Origin: Nocardioides mangrovi
GTDB lineage: Bacteria; Actinomycetota; Actinomycetes; Propionibacteriales; Nocardioidaceae
Length of the DNA: 64,000 nt
NCBI RefSeq assembly: GCF_020073815.1
Contig: NZ_JAIQZJ010000002.1
Coordinates: forward strand, 124,001 to 188,000
Direction of reading: 5' to 3'
Shown here: positions 25,486 through 34,468 of the stretch, piece after piece
Layout: every line of letters begins with the position of its first letter
Numbering within the stretch: position 1 is the stretch's first letter
Program-made: the position numbers and the translations under genes
Notes under the pieces: generated by a model
What the model saw: only the letters and a program-made list of their open reading frames with translations
What the model was told of the DNA's origin: nothing
Database searches by the model: none

Positions 25486-26739
25486 CTACCGACCGAGCCG
25501 TACGCCGACGAACGCGACGTCGTGCTTCCCGACGCCGAACCGCACACCCCCGACGGCGTAGATCCGGTCGCCGGCCAGGGCCACCGCTCGCCCCTCCGAC
25601 CACGACGACGCGACCGTCGGCGAGCCTTCGCCGTACGCGATCGTCCGGTAGCCCTTGCCGTTGAACGAGGCGTCGAGGACCCCGGCAGCGGTGTACCGCG
25701 AGACCGCCACCCGGTGCGGGTCCTCGCCGGCGGCCCAGCCGACCGCGACGATCCGGACGTCGTCCTGGACGGCGAGGTCGTCGGCCTGGGAGTAGTAGTC
25801 GAAGAGGTCGTCGGTGTAGCCGTCGCCGCGGCCGAACGACGGGTCGAGGCTGCCGTCGGGCAGGTAGCGCAGCAGCATCTGGTAGCGATAGTCGCCCGGG
25901 CCGTACGCCGAGCCGCCGACCAGCACTGTGCCGTCGGGCTGGTGGCGCACGACGTTGCCGAGGTTGCCCTCGCTGTCGGCGGCGTACGTCGTGACCCCGC
26001 CGGCGGTGCCGAAGCCCGGCTCGGGCAGCCCGGCGGCGTCGACCCACTCGGTGCGGACGCCGCGGACCCCGTCGTCGTCGGTGACGCCGACGCCGGTCGC
26101 GAGCAGGCTGCCGTCGGGCTGGACCTCCACGCCGTTGACCGTGCCCGCGAACGGGTGCGCGGACGTCACGACGTCGACGAGCTCCCCGTCGGCGCCGTAG
26201 TGCGCGACCGCGAGGCGGTCGCCGGCGATCCCGCCCGCGAGCACCGAGCCGTCGTCCAGGAGGAGCAGGTCGAGCACGGTCGCGGCGCCGGCCGGGAGGT
26301 CGGTGGTGACGACGCCGTCGGTGCCCCAGCCCGGGTCGAGCGTGCCGTCGGCGCGGTAGGCGACCAGGGCGAACCGGCCGTCGGAGGTCCCGCCGACCAG
26401 CGAGCGCCCCGAGCCGCGCAGCTCGACGGTGTGCGCGGCGTCCGAGTCACCGATCGCGGTGACCGCGCGACCGTTGCCGCTGAAGCCGTGGTCGAGGGCG
26501 CCGTTGCGCCTCCACCGGGCCACCGCCCACCGGCTCACGCCACCGGTCTCGACCGTGCCGACGGCGAGCACCTGCCCCTTGCCGGTGACGGCCAGGTCGG
26601 CGGCGATCTCGGTGTCCCGGCCGGCGCCGAAGTCGGCGTACGCCTTGCCGCGGTCGCCGAAGGAGGCGTCCAGTCCCCCGGCGGGCACGGGGGCCAGCGC
26701 CAGGGTGGCGGCGAGGAGGGCGTGGAGCGGGACGGGCAT
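25486..26739 (-). CDS. Secreted delta-60 repeat (beta-propeller-like) protein
   Basis: 417 residues with a signal peptide (ALLAATLALAPVPAGG). It contains six copies of a repeat of about 55-60 residues. Each carries a variant of LDxxFGxxG, seen as LDASFGDRGKAYADFG, LDHGFSGNGRAV, LDPGWGTDGVVTTDL, LPEPGFGTAGGVTTYA, LDPSFGRGDGYTDDL and LDASFNGKGYRTIAYG. This is the delta-60 repeat found in extracellular bacterial proteins thought to form a propeller; function is unknown. Its -10 candidate overlaps that of the divergent kinase gene. Confidence 0.85.
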   Translation of the reverse strand: MPVPLHALLAATLALAPVPAGGLDASFGDRGKAYADFGAGRDTEIAADLAVTGKGQVLAVGTVETGGVSRWAVARWRRNGALDHGFSGNGRAVTAIGDSDAAHTVELRGSGRSLVGGTSDGRFALVAYRADGTLDPGWGTDGVVTTDLPAGAATVLDLLLLDDGSVLAGGIAGDRLAVAHYGADGELVDVVTSAHPFAGTVNGVEVQPDGSLLATGVGVTDDDGVRGVRTEWVDAAGLPEPGFGTAGGVTTYAADSEGNLGNVVRHQPDGTVLVGGSAYGPGDYRYQMLLRYLPDGSLDPSFGRGDGYTDDLFDYYSQADDLAVQDDVRIVAVGWAAGEDPHRVAVSRYTAAGVLDASFNGKGYRTIAYGEGSPTVASSWSEGRAVALAGDRIYAVGGVRFGVGKHDVAFVGVRLGR

Positions 26740-26748
26740 GATCTGCTG

Positions 26749-26758
26749 ACTCTACGGT
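26749..26758. promoter_or_regulatory. Overlapping divergent -10 elements
   Basis: Minus-strand TAGAGT (26754-26749) and plus-strand TACGGT (26753-26758) share bases in ACTCTACGGT. The plus hexamer ends 6 bases before the kinase GTG; the minus one ends 9 bases before the delta-60 gene ATG. RNA polymerase cannot occupy both at once. Confidence 0.5.
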
Positions 26759-26764
26759 GGCCCC

Positions 26765-27322
26765 GTGAGAATCCCACCCGTCCCGGACGGCATCCGTCTG
26801 CTCGGCATCACCGGCGCCCCGGGCGTCGGGAAGTCGACCCTCGCGCAGGCGCTGGGCCTGCCGGTCGTGCCGATGGACGGCTTCCACTACGCCGACCGCG
26901 AGCTCGTGCGGCGCGGGCTGCGCGACCGCAAGGGCGCCCCCGAGACCTTCGACGCGGAGGGGTACGCCGCGCTCCTGGCCCGGGTGCGGCTCGGCGAGGC
27001 GGTGGCGCCGGTCTTCGAGCGCGAGCTCGAGCAGCCGCTGGCCGGCGCGCTGTGGGTGCCCCCGCGCGGCACGGTGGTCACCGAGGGCAACTACCTGCTG
27101 CTCGACGAGCCTCGCTGGCGCGCCGTGCGCGAGCAGCTCGACGTGGTCTGGCACCTCCACGTCGCCGACGACGTACGCCGGACGCGGCTGGTCGCCCGGC
27201 ACGTGGAGTTCGGCAAGTCGCCCGCCGAGGCCGCGGCGTGGGTGGCGCGGGTGGACGACGCCAACGCGGCGCTGGTCGAGGCGGCGGCCGCCCGGGCGGA
27301 CCTGGTGGTCGAGGTCAGCTGA
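26765..27322 (+). CDS. Nucleoside/nucleotide kinase family protein (uridine kinase-like P-loop)
   Basis: 185 residues, P-loop kinase: GITGAPGVGKSTLAQAL (Walker A, about 14-30), VPMDGFHYADREL (the DGFH substrate loop of uridine/panthothenate-kinase-like enzymes), ETFDAEGYAALL, VVTEGNYLLLD (Walker B region) and a lid in RTRLVARHVEFGKSP. It phosphorylates a small hydroxyl substrate, possibly a nucleoside or sugar. The GTG start lies 6 bases after TACGGT. The end overlaps the convergent PhoD gene by 8 bases. Confidence 0.85.
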   Translation: MRIPPVPDGIRLLGITGAPGVGKSTLAQALGLPVVPMDGFHYADRELVRRGLRDRKGAPETFDAEGYAALLARVRLGEAVAPVFERELEQPLAGALWVPPRGTVVTEGNYLLLDEPRWRAVREQLDVVWHLHVADDVRRTRLVARHVEFGKSPAEAAAWVARVDDANAALVEAAAARADLVVEVS

Positions 27323-28877
27323 CCGGCTCCAGCCCCTGCGACCAGAGCGCCGTGCCCGCCCCGTCGTACAGGGTCACGGTCAGCAGCCCGTCGGCGTCGA
27401 TGTGCACGTGGCCGAAGAACTGGTTGCCGGCCCGCGGCGACTGCGTCCACGACGTCGTCTCGTTGCCCTTGGAGTAGACGACCTCGGGGCCGAAGGTGCC
27501 GTCCAGCGAGGAGTCCTTGACGCTGAACGTGCCGGCCGCGACCGGGCCGGAGATGAACTCCCAGAAGGGGTCGAAGTCGGTGTAGGCCGCGCGGTCCGGG
27601 CGGTAGTGGTAGGCCGCGGTGTAGTGCACGTCGGCGGTCAGCCACACCACGTTGCGGACCCCGTGCCGCTTGAACGCCGAGAGCACGCGGGCGATCTCGG
27701 GCTCGCGACCGGTGGGCTGGCCGCTGTCGAGGTTGGCGGCGCTGTCGAGGTCGTCGCTGTGGTTGGAGGGCGCGGAGATCGGCAGGTCGGCGGAGATGAC
27801 CTTCCAGGTCGCGGTCGAGGCGGCGACCTCGCGGATCAGCCAGGCCTCCTGATCGGTGCCGAGCAGCCCGGGCTGGCCGGCCTCGGCCGAGGTCGGATTG
27901 GGTCCGCGGTAGGAGCGCATGTCGAGCACGAAGAGGTCGAGGTGCTGGCCCCGCGGGACCTTCCGGTAGATCCGCTGCCGGGCGTAGCCGTCGCCGCCGC
28001 GGTCGACCATCCGGCGCACCGGCACCGGCTGGTACTCCTGCCACGCGCGCCGGCCGCGGGCGGCCAGGACGTCGCAGCTCCGCTCGGTGTAGCGGCTGTC
28101 GTCGAGCACCTCGCCCGGGTACCAGTTGTTGCAGGTCTCGTGGTCGTCCCACTGGCTGACGGTGGGGACCTCGGCGTAGAGGGCCCGGACGTTGTCGTCG
28201 AGCAGCGGGTAGCGGTGCCGGCCGCGGAACTCCTCGAGGGTCTCGGCGACCTTGCCGACCCCCTCGGCGACCACGTTGCGCCAGAGGTCGCCGGTCGGCT
28301 CGCGCACCGTCGCGTCGATCTCGATGTCGGCGTAGATCGTGTCGCCGCAGTGGAGGAAGAAGTCGGGACGCGTGTCGAGCATCGCGCGGTACGCCGTCAG
28401 CCCGCCGAGGTCCGGGTTGATCCCGAAGCCCTGCCCGCAGGTGTCGCCGGACCACACGAACGACTGCGCCGCGGCGTGCACCGGCGCGGTGCTGAAGCTG
28501 ATCAGCTCCGGGGCGCTGGACGTCCCGTCCGGCGCGGTGAAGGACACCTCCGCGTCGTACCGGCGCCCGGGCGCGAGCCCGTCGACCATCAGCCGCGCGG
28601 TGTGGTCGGTGCGCTCGTCGGCCCAACCGCCGGACATCCGGCGCACCAGCCGGCCATTGCTGGACAGTCGCACCGACATTCGCGCGTCCGCCGACGCCCG
28701 CGCCCAGAGCACCGCCGAGGACGTGGTGACCTCGCCCGACCGGGCGCCCGACGTGAGGTGGATCCGGTCGCGGACCAGCGACGCCGATCCGCTGCGCAGG
28801 CCGGCGACCACGAGTCCCGGCGTCCCTCCGATCGCCACCCCGGCTGCCAGGGCGGCCCGTCTCCCGAGGAGGACCAT
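27315..28877 (-). CDS. Second secreted PhoD-family alkaline phosphatase
   Basis: 520 residues. A twin-arginine type signal (LLGRRAALAAGVAIGGTPG) precedes an Ig-like N-terminal domain (TSSAVLWARASADARMSV) and the metallophosphatase core: HCGDTIYADIEID, SQWDDHETCNNWY, LFVLDMRSYRG and WLTADVHYTAAYHY. It is diverged from the PhoD copy near 13 kb (DTCGQGFGINPD region, shorter insertions) and is not a tandem duplicate. I chose the ATG that leaves a compact signal peptide; the true start could lie a few codons upstream. Role: extracellular phosphoester hydrolysis. Confidence 0.88.
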   Translation of the reverse strand: MVLLGRRAALAAGVAIGGTPGLVVAGLRSGSASLVRDRIHLTSGARSGEVTTSSAVLWARASADARMSVRLSSNGRLVRRMSGGWADERTDHTARLMVDGLAPGRRYDAEVSFTAPDGTSSAPELISFSTAPVHAAAQSFVWSGDTCGQGFGINPDLGGLTAYRAMLDTRPDFFLHCGDTIYADIEIDATVREPTGDLWRNVVAEGVGKVAETLEEFRGRHRYPLLDDNVRALYAEVPTVSQWDDHETCNNWYPGEVLDDSRYTERSCDVLAARGRRAWQEYQPVPVRRMVDRGGDGYARQRIYRKVPRGQHLDLFVLDMRSYRGPNPTSAEAGQPGLLGTDQEAWLIREVAASTATWKVISADLPISAPSNHSDDLDSAANLDSGQPTGREPEIARVLSAFKRHGVRNVVWLTADVHYTAAYHYRPDRAAYTDFDPFWEFISGPVAAGTFSVKDSSLDGTFGPEVVYSKGNETTSWTQSPRAGNQFFGHVHIDADGLLTVTLYDGAGTALWSQGLEPVS

Positions 28878-28913
28878 GGCCCGCACGCTGGCGAGTGCGG
28901 CCGACGGGACCCG

Positions 28914-28938
28914 TACGCCGACGTGTCGTGTCGGCGTA
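28914..28938 (-). terminator. Hairpin between AraC and PhoD genes
   Basis: TACGCCGAC / GTCGGCGTA with a 7-base loop, 11 bases past the AraC gene stop and 37 bases before the PhoD start. It probably ends the AraC transcript. Confidence 0.55.
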
Positions 28939-28948
28939 CAGATGATGA

Positions 28949-29755
28949 TCAGCGGGGCTCGGCGGCGAACTCCCCCGGCGTCAGGCCGGTGACGGCCTTG
29001 AAGTCGCGGCCGAAGTGGGCCTGGTCGGCGTAGCCGAGGTCGGCGGCGACGCGCGCGAGGTCGGGGCCGGCGTCGCTCAGCCGCTCCGCTGCCTCGTGGA
29101 GGCGGCGGCGCTGCACCAGCCACTTGGGCGAGAGCCCGATCCGCCGGGCGGTGAGGCGCTGGAGGGTGCGCTCGGTGATCGCGAACTTCTCGCAGACCTG
29201 GCTCACCCGCTGCACGGCCGGGTCGCCCTCGACGTGCTCGACGATCGCGTTGACGAGCAGCCCCTCCTCGTCGATCGGCAGCAGGCCGGCGATCCACTCC
29301 TCCATGGCGGCGACCGCCTCGACGCGCCGGGCCGGGTCGTCGGGGTCGTCCCCGATCGTCGCGCGGACCCGCGCGACGAGCGCCTCGTCGGGGAGCGGGA
29401 CGACCTGGTCGGTGAGCCGGTCGACGGGCCCGTCGGCGAGCGTCGTGCCGACAGCGGGCTGGAACATCGTGCCGAGCGCCCAGCCGGAGCCGGCGAGCTC
29501 CTGGGTGGACAGGCCGCTGCTCGGGCCGACCAGGATCGCGTACTCGTGCGAGATCACCGTCAGGCAGACGGGGTACTGCAGCACCCGCTGCACCGAGGTC
29601 GCACCGTCGGGCAGCGACCAGACCGGCATCCAGTAGCGGCGTACGGCGTCCGCCAGCGGCGGGCTCGGGGCGTAGCGGTGGATCGGCGGGGTGTAGCCGG
29701 TCTCGTCGAGGAGGTGGGCTCGCTCCGTGGGGTCGATCGAACGCGGGCCGGTCAT
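28949..29755 (-). CDS. AraC family transcriptional regulator
   Basis: 268 residues. The N-terminal sensor half (PIHRYAPSPPLADAVRRYWM, residues about 22-160) resembles the cupin-like DUF6597 type. The C-terminal double helix-turn-helix includes QVCEKFAITERTLQRLTARR and LARVAADLGYADQAHFGRDF, ending in the AraC signature VTGLTPGEF. The divergent gene is a MDMPI_N protein 50 bp away, a plausible target. AAGAAT lies 7 bases before the ATG I chose, which would be leaderless; an upstream ATG adding 12 residues is possible. Confidence 0.88.
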   Translation of the reverse strand: MTGPRSIDPTERAHLLDETGYTPPIHRYAPSPPLADAVRRYWMPVWSLPDGATSVQRVLQYPVCLTVISHEYAILVGPSSGLSTQELAGSGWALGTMFQPAVGTTLADGPVDRLTDQVVPLPDEALVARVRATIGDDPDDPARRVEAVAAMEEWIAGLLPIDEEGLLVNAIVEHVEGDPAVQRVSQVCEKFAITERTLQRLTARRIGLSPKWLVQRRRLHEAAERLSDAGPDLARVAADLGYADQAHFGRDFKAVTGLTPGEFAAEPR

Positions 29756-29805
29756 GTGTCGGATTCTTGCAAGAGCCTCCGACATCGGCACGCGATCGTG
29801 GAGGC

Positions 29806-30324
29806 ATGACCTTCTACGACGACGCCGCCGACCGCTTCACCGCCACCGTCTCCGCGACCAGCGACTGGTCCGCCGCCAGCCCCTGCGAGGGCTGGACCGC
29901 CGCCGACCTGGTCGACCACGTCGTCGACACCGAGCGCGACTACTTCACCCGGTCCGACCTCGAGCTCGGCGACCGGCCGAGCGGGTCGCCCGAGGAGGTG
30001 TGGGCGGCGCACCTGGCCGCCGTCCGCGACGTCGTCGACGACGACGTACGAGCGCGGGAGTACGACGGGTTCTTCGGCCGGACGACGATCGGCGCGACCC
30101 TCGACGACTTCTACGGCTTCGACCTGGTCGTCCACGGCTGGGACCTCGGCAGCTCGCAGGGATCCCCCACGACCTTCACCGAGGCCGACATGGACGCCCT
30201 TGACCAGGCGTTCGTCGGCTTCGGTGACCACGCCTACGACGAGGGCGTCTTCCGGCAGCCGGTCGACGTGCCGGACGACGCCGACCGCCAGACGAAGATC
30301 CTGGCCCGCATGGGCCGCTCCTGA
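29806..30324 (+). CDS. TIGR03086-type metal-binding protein (mycothiol maleylpyruvate isomerase N-terminal family)
   Basis: 172 residues of the DinB-like four-helix fold. SPCEGWTAADLVDHVVDTERD carries the first metal histidine and the substrate loop, and FDLVVHGWDLGSS the second histidine. This family (MDMPI_N/TIGR03086) includes mycothiol-dependent isomerases and transferases of actinobacteria and is consistent with a mycothiol-making host. Substrate unknown. GGAGGC directly precedes the ATG. Divergent from an AraC regulator. Confidence 0.85.
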   Translation: MTFYDDAADRFTATVSATSDWSAASPCEGWTAADLVDHVVDTERDYFTRSDLELGDRPSGSPEEVWAAHLAAVRDVVDDDVRAREYDGFFGRTTIGATLDDFYGFDLVVHGWDLGSSQGSPTTFTEADMDALDQAFVGFGDHAYDEGVFRQPVDVPDDADRQTKILARMGRS

Positions 30325-30332
30325 CGGGTCGG

Positions 30333-31109
30333 CTACTTGGGGGGCATCCGGATGCCGCCGTCGACGCGGACCACCTCGGCGTTCATGTAGCTGTTGGTGA
30401 TGCACTCGACGACCATGCTGGCCAGCTCGTCCGGGACGCCGAGGCGCTTGGGGAAGAGCACGCTCTCGCCGAGCTTGGCCTTGAACGCCTCGGCGCCCTC
30501 ACCCTCGCCGTAGATCGGGGTGTCGATCAGGCCGGGGGCGACGGTGTTGAGGCGGATGCCGGAGGCGGCCAGGTCGCGGGCGACCGGGAGGGTCATGCCG
30601 ACGACGCCGCCCTTGGAGGCGGAGTAGGACGCCTGGCCGATCTGGCCGTCGAACGCGGCGACCGAGGCGAGGTTGCAGATGGCGCCGCGGCAGCCGTCGG
30701 CGTCGGGCTCGTTGCGGCTCATCGCGGTCGCGGCGAGACGGGTCATGTCGAAGGTGCCGATCAGGTTGATCGCGATCACCTTGCGGAAGGCGTCGAGGTC
30801 GTGGGCGGAGTCGAACTCGCCGTCGCGGCCGATGGTGCGCTGGGCCCAGCCGATGCCGGCCGAGTTGACGACCGCGCGCAGCGGGGCGATCTCGGCGGCC
30901 GCGTCGACCGCGGCCTTGATCTGGTCGGTGTTGGTGACGTCGACCTGGGCGAAGACGCCGCCGATCTCGTGGGCGAGCGCCTCGCCCTTGTCGGCCTGCA
31001 GGTCGGCGACGACGACGACCGCGCCCTTGGCGGCGAGCTGGCGGGCGGCCGCGGCACCGATGCCCGACGCGCCGCCCGTGACGATGGCACTGGCTCCGTT
31101 GATGTCCAT
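30333..31109 (-). CDS. SDR oxidoreductase, 3-hydroxyacyl-CoA dehydrogenase type II-like
   Basis: 258 residues of classical short-chain dehydrogenase. IVTGGASGIGAAAARQLA binds NAD, VVVADLQADKG has the Asp that prefers NAD over NADP, VNSAGIGWAQRTIG is the NAG-type motif, and the catalytic set is NLASVAAFDGQIGQASYSASKGG (Ser, YxxxK). The C-terminus RLNTVAPGLIDTPIY and VRVDGGIRMPP resembles HSD10-type 3-hydroxyacyl-CoA dehydrogenases acting in beta-oxidation of branched or steroid acyl-CoAs. TATGCT lies 7 bases before the ATG. No beta-oxidation genes adjoin it. Confidence 0.9.
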   Translation of the reverse strand: MDINGASAIVTGGASGIGAAAARQLAAKGAVVVVADLQADKGEALAHEIGGVFAQVDVTNTDQIKAAVDAAAEIAPLRAVVNSAGIGWAQRTIGRDGEFDSAHDLDAFRKVIAINLIGTFDMTRLAATAMSRNEPDADGCRGAICNLASVAAFDGQIGQASYSASKGGVVGMTLPVARDLAASGIRLNTVAPGLIDTPIYGEGEGAEAFKAKLGESVLFPKRLGVPDELASMVVECITNSYMNAEVVRVDGGIRMPPK

Positions 31110-31129
31110 GGCCCGGAGCATAGAACCCG

Positions 31130-31960
31130 TTACAGGCCGGTGGTCCCCCGGGCCACGACGACAGCCGGGCCGGTCATCAGGATCCGGTCGTCGGCGGTCC
31201 ACGCGATGGTGAGGGTGCCGCCGGGCAGGTCGACGCGGTACGTCGAGCCCGGGCCGCGCCCGTCGGCGACCGCGGCCGCGACCGCCACCGCGCAGGCGCC
31301 GGTGCCGCAGGAGCGGGTCTCGCCCGAGCCGCGCTCGTGCACGCGCATCGCCACGTGGCCGTCGCCGCGGCGTACGACGAACTCCACGTTGACGCCGGCC
31401 GGGTAGACCGCGTGGTCGTAGTCGGGCTCGTCCAGCAGCGGACCGACCGGGCCGTGCCGGTCGAGCGACTCGACGAAGGCGACGGCGTGCGGGTTGCCCA
31501 TGTCGACGTGCTGCGCGGGCCAGGCGTGGTCGCCGACCGCCACCTTGGTCTCGCCGAGCACCTGCGGGACGCCCATGTCGACGGTCAGCTGTCCGTCGGC
31601 CTCGACGGTGATCGTCTTGACGCCGTCGCGGGTGTCGACCGGCAGCGGCTCGCGCGGGTCGGCCAGGCCCTCGTCGAAGAGGTGCTGGGCGAAGACCCGG
31701 ATGCCGTTGCCGCACATCTCCGAGACCGAGCCGTCGGCGTTGCGGTAGTCCATGAACCACCGGACGCCCTCGTCCGCGCCCCGGCGTACGACGCGCAGCA
31801 CGCCGTCACCGCCGATGCCCGCGCGCCGGTCGCAGAGCGCCCGCACCCGCGCGGCCATCTCCTCGTCGGTCAGACCGCCGTGGACGCTGCCGTCGTGGTC
31901 GGGCAGCAGCACGAAGTCGTTCTCCGTGCCGTGGCCCTTGAGGAAGGGGTAGCCGGGCAC
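31130..31960 (-). CDS. dapF: Diaminopimelate epimerase
   Basis: 276 residues. It interconverts LL- and meso-diaminopimelate for lysine and peptidoglycan synthesis. The two catalytic cysteines are in EMCGNGIRVFAQ and TRSCGTGACAVAV, and the N-terminal KGHGTENDFVLLPD is typical of the actinobacterial form. The GTG start lies one base after the stop of the upstream flavoprotein gene, so the two are co-transcribed. It is a member of the conserved miaA-dapF-hflX neighbourhood, although here SDR, flavoprotein and other genes intervene. Confidence 0.97.
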   Translation of the reverse strand: MPGYPFLKGHGTENDFVLLPDHDGSVHGGLTDEEMAARVRALCDRRAGIGGDGVLRVVRRGADEGVRWFMDYRNADGSVSEMCGNGIRVFAQHLFDEGLADPREPLPVDTRDGVKTITVEADGQLTVDMGVPQVLGETKVAVGDHAWPAQHVDMGNPHAVAFVESLDRHGPVGPLLDEPDYDHAVYPAGVNVEFVVRRGDGHVAMRVHERGSGETRSCGTGACAVAVAAAVADGRGPGSTYRVDLPGGTLTIAWTADDRILMTGPAVVVARGTTGL

Positions 31961-31961
31961 G

Positions 31962-32609
31962 TCAGTACATGCCCTTCTCGTAGTTCTCGGGCTTGTAGTA
32001 GTCGTCGAGCTGCTCGAGCGACATGCCGCTGGGCTCGACGTCGCGCGCGATCACCGCGCGCCGCGGGACGACGCCGTTCGGGTCCCACGTCTCGGGCTTC
32101 CAGAGACCGGACCGCAGGAAGGCCTTCGCGCAGTGGAAGAAGACCTCCTCGATCTCGACGACCACCGCGAGGATCGGCCGGTGGCCCTTGACCACCATCT
32201 CGTCGAAGAACGGCGCCTCGCTGACCAGCCGCGCGCGGCCGTTGATCCGCAGGGTGTCGCCGCGGCCGGGGATGAGGAAGTTCAGGCCGACGTGGGGGTT
32301 CTGGAGGATGTTCTTGTAGCCGTCGGCGCGCTTGTTGCCGGGCCGCTCCGCGATCGCGATCGTCGTGTCGTCGATGACGTGGACCAGCTGCCCGGCCGGG
32401 TCGCCCTTCGGGGACGCGTCGCAGGCGCCGGTCGCCGACGCCGTCGCCATCACGCAGAACGGCGCCGCGGCCAGCCAGTCGCGGTCGACGTCGAGCAGCG
32501 CAGTGCGGCCCTTGTCGCGGGCACGGGCGTGGGGCTCGCCGAGGAGGTCGACGAGGTCGTCGACCGTGGTGATCTCGGTCCAGTCGGTCCTGGCGGGGGC
32601 GGTCGTCAC
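31962..32609 (-). CDS. PPOX-class FMN flavoprotein (MSMEG_1061 family)
   Basis: 215 residues of the split-barrel pyridoxamine-phosphate-oxidase-like fold: FCVMATASATGACDASPKGDP, AIAERPGNKRADGYKNILQNP, VGLNFLIPGRGDTLRINGRA and FFHCAKAFLRSGLWKPETW. I recognise the MSMEG_1061 family of FMN-dependent proteins with unknown substrate. The GTG start lies 6 bases after TACCGT, giving a leaderless message that continues into dapF, separated by one base. Confidence 0.9.
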   Translation of the reverse strand: MTTAPARTDWTEITTVDDLVDLLGEPHARARDKGRTALLDVDRDWLAAAPFCVMATASATGACDASPKGDPAGQLVHVIDDTTIAIAERPGNKRADGYKNILQNPHVGLNFLIPGRGDTLRINGRARLVSEAPFFDEMVVKGHRPILAVVVEIEEVFFHCAKAFLRSGLWKPETWDPNGVVPRRAVIARDVEPSGMSLEQLDDYYKPENYEKGMY

Positions 32610-32647
32610 CCGTTCACGGTACCCGTGGGGTCACCGCTCCCCTCCAC

Positions 32648-34450
32648 TCATTTCGGTGTGACGACCATCGCCGAGCCGCCACCCCGTCGCTTCGGCTCGG
32701 CGGCCGCCACGAGGCTGCCGTCCTTGCGCAGCTCGATGCCGGTCGCGGCGCCGATCTCGTGGGTGCCGGTGAAGATGTCCTCGTAGGTCTCGACCTGGTG
32801 GCCGAGCGCCTCCAGCGCATCGCCGTACCTCCGGACGAACGCCGGCTCGGCAAGGTCCTCGGCACTGTTCTGCTGGGTCGCGCGCGGCGCCGCGATCGCC
32901 TCGGGGAGGCTCATCCCGAGGTCGAGCCGGTCCACCAGGATCTGCAGCACGGTCGTGATGATCGTGGCGCCACCCGGCGAGCCGACCGCGACGTACGGCG
33001 CCCCGTCCTTCAGCACGATCGTCGGCGACATCGAGCTGCGCGGCCGCTTGAGCGGCTCGATCCGGTTGGGGTCGTCCGCGTCGTACTCCGCGCTGAAGTC
33101 GGTGAGCTCGTTGTTGAGCAGGAAGCCCCGACCCGGCACGACGATCCCGGAGCCGCCGGTCTGCTCGATGGTGAGCGTGTACTCGACGACGTTGCCCCAC
33201 TTGTCGACGACCGTGAGGTTGGTGGTCTGGGTGTTCTCGTTCTCGATGGTGTTGGTGGAGGCGCTCCCGCCGTCGCCGCACACCCCGTCGTACGACGTGA
33301 CGTCACCGGCGTCGACCGGCTTGTCCATCGTCGAGCCGCCGCTGATCTGGCAGGCCCGCTCGGCGGCGTAGTCGTCGGAGAGCAGGTCGGCGAGCGGCAC
33401 GTCGACCTGCGACGGGTCGCCGACGTAGGCGTTGCGGTCGGCGAAGGCGAGCGCGCTGGCCTCGAGGTAGAGGTGCAGGGCGTCGGCCTTGGGCAGGCTG
33501 GAGAGGTCGTAGCGCTCGAGGATGTTGAGTGCCTCGCCGACCGTCGAGCCGCCGGACGACGACGGGGCCATGCCGTAGACGTCGAGGCCGCGGTAGCCGA
33601 TCCTCGTCGGTGCCTGGTCGAGCGCCCGGTATCGGCGGAGGTCCCGGGCCACCATCGAGCCGACCGGGACCGGCAGGTGCGGGTGCCTCACGGTCGGCGG
33701 GTCCTGGACGGCGTCGACGATCTCGTCGGCCAGCCGGCCGCGGTAGAGCGCCTTCGGGCCGCGCTGCGCGATGAGCCGGTAGGTGCGGGCGAGGTCGGGG
33801 TTGTGGAAGGTCGAGCCGACCCGCGGCGCGTGGCCGCCGGCGTAGTAGAGGTCGCGGGTGGAGGTGAAGGCCTTGAAGCGCTTCTCGTTCTGCTGCACCT
33901 GACCGCGGAAGGTGTCGTCGACGGTGAACCCGTGCCGGGCGAGCGCGGTCGCCGGCTTCAGCGAGCGGCCCAGCGAGCGGGTGCCCCAGCGGTCGAGCGC
34001 GCGCTGCCAGGTGGCCAGGGTGCCGGGGACGCCGACGGAGACGCCGCTGGTCACCAGCTGCGGCGAGAAGTTGTAGGGCTTGCCGGTCTGCGGGTTGATG
34101 AAGGCGTCGTGCTCCATCGCGGCCGGCGCGGTCTCTCGCCCGTCGATGGTCTGCACCTTGCCGGTCTTGGCGGAGTAGTGGACGAAGTAGCCGCCCCCAC
34201 CGATGCCGGAGCTGAAGGGCTCGGTGACTCCGAGCGCGGCCGCCGTCGCGATCGCGGCGTCGGTGGCGTTGCCGCCCTCCCGGAGCACCTTCAGCCCGAT
34301 CCGCGTGGCGTACGGGTCGACCGAGGTGACCGCCCCGCCGGTCCCGCGCGCGACGGCCTTCTTGGGCGGGCCGGGGTCAGCGTGACCCGGTGACGCGACG
34401 ACGAGACTGGTGAGCAGGGCGAGCGGTACGACGATCCCGAGACGGCGCAT
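32648..34450 (-). CDS. ggt: Gamma-glutamyltransferase, secreted
   Basis: 600 residues with a Sec signal (LALLTSLVVASPGHA). It hydrolyses or transfers the gamma-glutamyl group of glutathione-like peptides outside the cell. The proenzyme self-cleaves before the catalytic threonine in NTQTTNLTVVD (about Thr409), and the small subunit has GGSGIVVPGRGFLLNNELTDF, PRSSMSPTIVLKDG and GSPGGATIITTVLQ. The family usually has His after the double Thr; here it is Asn. Actinobacteria make mycothiol rather than glutathione, so scavenging of peptides is a likely role. It stands alone. Confidence 0.94.
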   Translation of the reverse strand: MRRLGIVVPLALLTSLVVASPGHADPGPPKKAVARGTGGAVTSVDPYATRIGLKVLREGGNATDAAIATAAALGVTEPFSSGIGGGGYFVHYSAKTGKVQTIDGRETAPAAMEHDAFINPQTGKPYNFSPQLVTSGVSVGVPGTLATWQRALDRWGTRSLGRSLKPATALARHGFTVDDTFRGQVQQNEKRFKAFTSTRDLYYAGGHAPRVGSTFHNPDLARTYRLIAQRGPKALYRGRLADEIVDAVQDPPTVRHPHLPVPVGSMVARDLRRYRALDQAPTRIGYRGLDVYGMAPSSSGGSTVGEALNILERYDLSSLPKADALHLYLEASALAFADRNAYVGDPSQVDVPLADLLSDDYAAERACQISGGSTMDKPVDAGDVTSYDGVCGDGGSASTNTIENENTQTTNLTVVDKWGNVVEYTLTIEQTGGSGIVVPGRGFLLNNELTDFSAEYDADDPNRIEPLKRPRSSMSPTIVLKDGAPYVAVGSPGGATIITTVLQILVDRLDLGMSLPEAIAAPRATQQNSAEDLAEPAFVRRYGDALEALGHQVETYEDIFTGTHEIGAATGIELRKDGSLVAAAEPKRRGGGSAMVVTPK

Positions 34451-34468
34451 GCACTGTCCCGTGCCCGG

